From Pleurodeles waltl (taxonomy: Eukaryota > Chordata > Amphibia > Caudata > Salamandridae), in contig NC_090449.1 in the NCBI RefSeq assembly GCF_031143425.1, positions 759,164,235 to 759,228,234 of the forward strand: a stretch of DNA of 64,000 nt. Reading direction: 5' to 3'. Below, one piece after another: positions 60,812 to 64,000 of the stretch (position 1 is the stretch's first letter; the number at the start of each line of letters is the position of its first letter). The notes under the pieces are model-generated. The model had not been told where the DNA came from and did not search any database. It was given only the letters and a program-made list of their open reading frames with translations. The translations under genes were made by a program, and so were the position numbers.

Positions 60812-61350
60812 ATGAATGGAAGCGACCAGGTAGCCTCCGCTAAGTGGTGTGTTTTAAATGTGTGGGAGGCGTCTGACCATCCCAGGGTGGACCAATTGTG
60901 GATGACCCTGGGGCTAAATGTTGCAAAATGTAGCATAGTGTGAATGTGGAAGGCTGAACAGGTGCCCAAGCTGAGGAATTAGAAAAAGGTAATGGACTTG
61001 TCCATGCCAGCCGTAAGGTCGGTCTATGAAGTGAGGGGTTGCCCCCACAAATGGACTAAGATCTGGGGGAAGTGAAATGAAAGCAGAGGTGGTCTGTGGG
61101 CCACCCCCAGGTGGCATGGGCTGTGAAGATCTGTACCCAGAGAGAGCCCACCTGTGTGGACTTCTGAGGGACTGTAAAGGGGGAGGGTTGAAAGGAGAGA
61201 TTCTTCTATGCAGTTCAGAGGCGCTGGATATAGGCAACACAGTGGACACTGTCCTGGTCTATTCGAGCCTGAGGTTTCTGTCACAGTGCATTTCTTTTGT
61301 CATCTTTTTGTTTGTTTCAATGCAATAAAAATAATTTTTTTAAAAAATAT

Positions 61351-62979
61351 CAGATATCCCTTTATGTCAAAAACACAGTCCTTGTATACTGCAGAATGTT
61401 ACCATTTGCAGTTCGTACCTTGCGGCAGCAAGCCAAACTTAAGTGGCAGATTGGAGGAGGGGATTAGATCCTAGTGAACAGAGCATGTGATCACAAAGCC
61501 TGTTGCTCATTGTCATGGAACTCAGTTACAGACGACAGTAGACACCACGCTTAAATCCACCATTGGATGATGGACTGATCAGTGGAATGCACAGACTTAA
61601 GGCTGAGAAGAAGGACCTTTTTGAAAACAGATGTGACTGTGATGTTAATTTGATAGAGAAGCACAATAATGAATAAAAGCAGTAATAGCAATCCGCCACA
61701 AATTACATTGGAATACAAAGAGTTTGTATGTAAAATGTAAGCATACTCCAGGACACCGTGTAAATTTTATACAGAGGTTCTAGCTGTTTTTCTGCCCAAC
61801 TTTGTAGAAGCATTTCTTCACACACCCTCAAAGCAATTCCATTTCTTTTCTGGAAAGTCTGTCTTCAAGAGTCCATCATTAGCATGAGGTTCCTTTGTGA
61901 TTCTGTGTTATTGCTCTATTCTTCCAGTTTAATTATTTTAGTAATACAAATCTATGGTTCAAGAGTGTATGCCTTCTCTGAGATTATCTTATCTTTTGGT
62001 CAAATGCTGAGGGCATGTGCGCATGTCTTGAGCCAACTCAAAATAAAGTTCAGGAGTTAACTCCTGTTCCAAGGATATACTTGCTCCTTTAGACATTATG
62101 AACCAACTTCTAATACAAATCACTTCCTTATGTGCTGGGCACAGACTTAAAGCAGTTCCATTTTGTACATCAGTGTGCCTCAAATGCTCGATTAAGCTTG
62201 CTGAACTTGAGTGCACTAAGACAGGTAGGGCTTGCAAGGTACTTACACTTGTATTCGCTGTGCCTGGACTTGGGCCTGCTGTTACTGGAAAGAGGATTTG
62301 CTACAGCTAGTCCCGAACCACAATGACTAACAGAATGATCAGAGTAAGAATCTTATTTATACCAGAACACCACCCAACTCAGGTGAATCGCCACAAGATC
62401 AACATTCATGATGGGTGCCTGTGTTAGGCCCGAGGTGCAACATTGAGGGGCAGGGTGGATTCTTCAACCTGGAGATGCACATGACTCATAACACAGCATT
62501 GTCATATACACAATAGATGACAGACTGAGGATAAAAACTTGAAACTAACCAGTGAAATGCAAAGATGAAACAGACAAAGGCCAGCACAGAGGGCAAGACA
62601 AAGACCAGGAAGAGAGGAATTTAGCGGGGAAGAGAAAGGATTATGGTCCTAGGAGGAAGATGGGGAACAACCTTGACATTGTAACTGGATCAGTCAAAGT
62701 AACATACATTTTCACATTATTAATATTGATAAAGTTTGCGGGTCACTCTTGCTGCTGCAAAACCTTAACACTATTTGAATTTGTTTGAGCATATATTCCT
62801 TTAATATGAAGTTTGAGTAAAGGCATTTCAGAGTACCCTGCAGATCTTATCTATTTGGGTAGGAACATGAAATGCTTGTCCCATTAATCATTCTCTGTCA
62901 CATGAATGTATGCACTTTGTGTGAATTTATATCACCACCTGGCAACTGGTAATATTTACTGGTAATGTTTCTTTAACAG
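61351..62979. other. Probable intron before the last exon candidate
   Basis: The sequence is AT-rich and single-copy in the window. Frames of 60-80 codons near 62098-62326 and 62552-62788 lack splice boundaries and recognisable products. The end is a T-rich tract with TTTAACAG at 62972-62979. Confidence 0.45.
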
Positions 62980-63075
62980 AAGGCTGCAGAGCTGAAGACT
63001 AGCACTGCTCAGGGTCCCATATTGTTGAGTGAGCGAGTATGGGAGCAGAACAGGTCATCAAATGCAAATAAATGA
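62980..63075 (+). CDS. Candidate terminal coding exon of the host gene, distal
   Basis: After a good acceptor (TTTCTTTAACAG) the phase-0 frame runs 31 codons to TGA at 63073. It opens KAAELKTSTAQGPILL and ends SSNANK. An AATAAA at 63337-63342 could serve as the polyadenylation signal. Phase and strand agree with the upstream exon candidates. It has the same length (31 codons plus stop) as the proximal terminal exon candidate at 36050. The protein is not recognised. Confidence 0.45.
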   Translation, partial: KAAELKTSTAQGPILLSERVWEQNRSSNANK

Positions 63076-63336
63076 CTTCTAGCAGGGTGCCAACATAGTT
63101 GATTGGATCAGGGCTGCTTCACTCTTCAACAGAAGCATTGCTGTGGCAGATTATTATGAGAACGTTTTCTAAGTTGTTATATGCAGTATCTACTGCCCTG
63201 AGATATTCTTTGTGAATGTGTTTGCTGAATGTGGTCCCACGGACCAATGCCTATTCTTAAAATATGAAAAGTAAACTTTTCAGTTTTCTTTTACAAACAC
63301 ATCCCGTATTCCTATAAAGAAAGTGGGCTGTTTTGA

Positions 63337-63342
63337 AATAAA
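63337..63342 (+). terminator. Candidate polyadenylation signal of the host gene
   Basis: AATAAA lies about 260 bp after the stop codon of the distal terminal exon candidate. There is no experimental support. Confidence 0.35.
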
Positions 63343-63807
63343 ATATAGCTTTCTTTAAAAGTAATCATAGACATGGTGGTCTGCTGACCACAGCAGGCCA
63401 CCATCCCTGTGAGTTTTGTGTTTCCAAATAGGTCCCAAATTGTGACCCACCTCATTGATATTAATGAGGTAGGACCATTTGCGACCCATTAGGAAACACC
63501 TAATGAAACTCCATGAGTTTCATACATTAGGAATACCAATTACCTTATTGCGCATCACAGAGAATTGTAATTAGGTAATCCCTATTTCTAAAAATTATAC
63601 ATCTGGCCATAAGTGTCTGGCCGTGAGCAAAACAGTTCAAGAGCCAGGGTTGAATAGAGGGTCTAGAGTAAGGACAAGCAAGGAGTGCTCAGGATTAAGT
63701 GCAGAGAAGGAACTGGCAACAAGTCTAGAGTCTTGAAGAGGCTGAATGTCAGACCTGCTTACTAATAAAAAGGATTAGTGCGCACTAACCTGAAGGGAAA
63801 GTACTTT

Positions 63808-63978
63808 GGGCCTGATTATGTCTTTGGTGGAGGGAATTACTCGGTACCAAATGTGATGGATATCCCGCTCGCAGAATTAAGAGTCCATTATATCCTATGG
63901 AACTCGTATTGCGGTGGGTGGGATATCCATCACATTTGGGACGGAGTAATCCCCTCTGCCAAAGTCGTAATCAGGCCC
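63808..63978. mobile_element. Palindromic short element
   Basis: The left arm starts GGGCCTGATTATG and the right arm ends with its near complement (CGTAATCAGGCCC). The arms continue for about 60 bases with few mismatches, including GTGATGGATATCC and GGATATCCATCAC. The whole 171-bp unit can fold into one hairpin. No certain target duplication is seen, so its superfamily is open. Confidence 0.65.
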
Positions 63979-64000
63979 TTGGTCTTGTCTAGTACTCTAA

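Larger units (their letters stand above)
58421..61350 (+). mobile_element. L1 retrotransposon copy C, 5'-truncated
   Basis: It begins inside the RT domain right after the LTR and runs through the ORF2 C-terminus to a 3' region ending at AATAAA (61323-61328) and an A/T-rich tail near 61330-61350. A 529-bp hAT-like element is inserted at 60283-60811. Early truncation inside RT is typical of L1 insertions. A target duplication could not be identified. Confidence 0.65.

Noticed and set aside
62552..62788. 78-codon frame with a charged N-terminus and a hydrophobic segment
   Set aside because: No splice signals, no promoter evidence and no recognisable family. The composition is ordinary intron.

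Overview
This window looks like intergenic or intronic DNA from a vertebrate with a very large genome. A salamander or newt is my best guess, by inference from the elements present. Nothing bacterial or viral-particle-like is seen: no operons, no CRISPR, no rRNA and no tRNA gene. By my reading more than 80 percent of the 64 kb is transposable-element sequence nested several layers deep. The remaining islands hold a few short phase-0 exon candidates of one unrecognised plus-strand host gene (9827-9850, 10044-10154, 35248-35349, 36050-36145, 62980-63075), so most of the window would be introns of that gene.

Layout. 1-9629: a broken Harbinger DNA transposon (copy 1) with two about 2.9-3.1 kb LTRs inserted in opposite orientations (1-2285 and 4302-7376) and another insert near 7920-9245. 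9641-11818: a 52-bp minisatellite and two exon candidates. 12158-29986: a compound tract of three incomplete Ty3/gypsy-type retrotransposons (G1, G2, G3) sharing about 2.9 kb LTRs and joined by chimeric junctions; a 777-bp hAT-like element sits in the first gag. In the second unit integrase lies upstream of reverse transcriptase in one reading frame, the copia-like pol order known from Gmr1-type elements. 29987-34268: a microsatellite, a 45-bp minisatellite and a solo LTR that carries its own 627-bp Harbinger-like element. 35248-36145: two exon candidates, the second with a stop. 36248-45484: a complete 9.24-kb Harbinger element (copy 2) with TTA target duplications, a two-exon transposase and two antisense Myb/SANT-like genes. 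45488-55453: two nested, decayed L1 copies with a 923-bp hairpin-rich element. 55454-58415: another solo LTR. 58421-61350: a third, 5'-truncated L1 carrying a 529-bp hAT-like element. 61351-64000: intron, a candidate terminal exon and a palindromic element at the edge.

How parts relate. The Harbinger transposase would cut at the terminal repeats with help from the Myb/SANT proteins, and could mobilise short elements with similar ends. The gypsy units replicate through RNA and leave solo LTRs with 5-bp duplications (ACTAT, ATCAT, CTATG/CCATG). The most unusual features are four short elements from two superfamilies built almost entirely of consecutive hairpins, the integrase-first gypsy pol, and the Harbinger element whose 5.2-kb transposase intron holds an antisense Myb gene.
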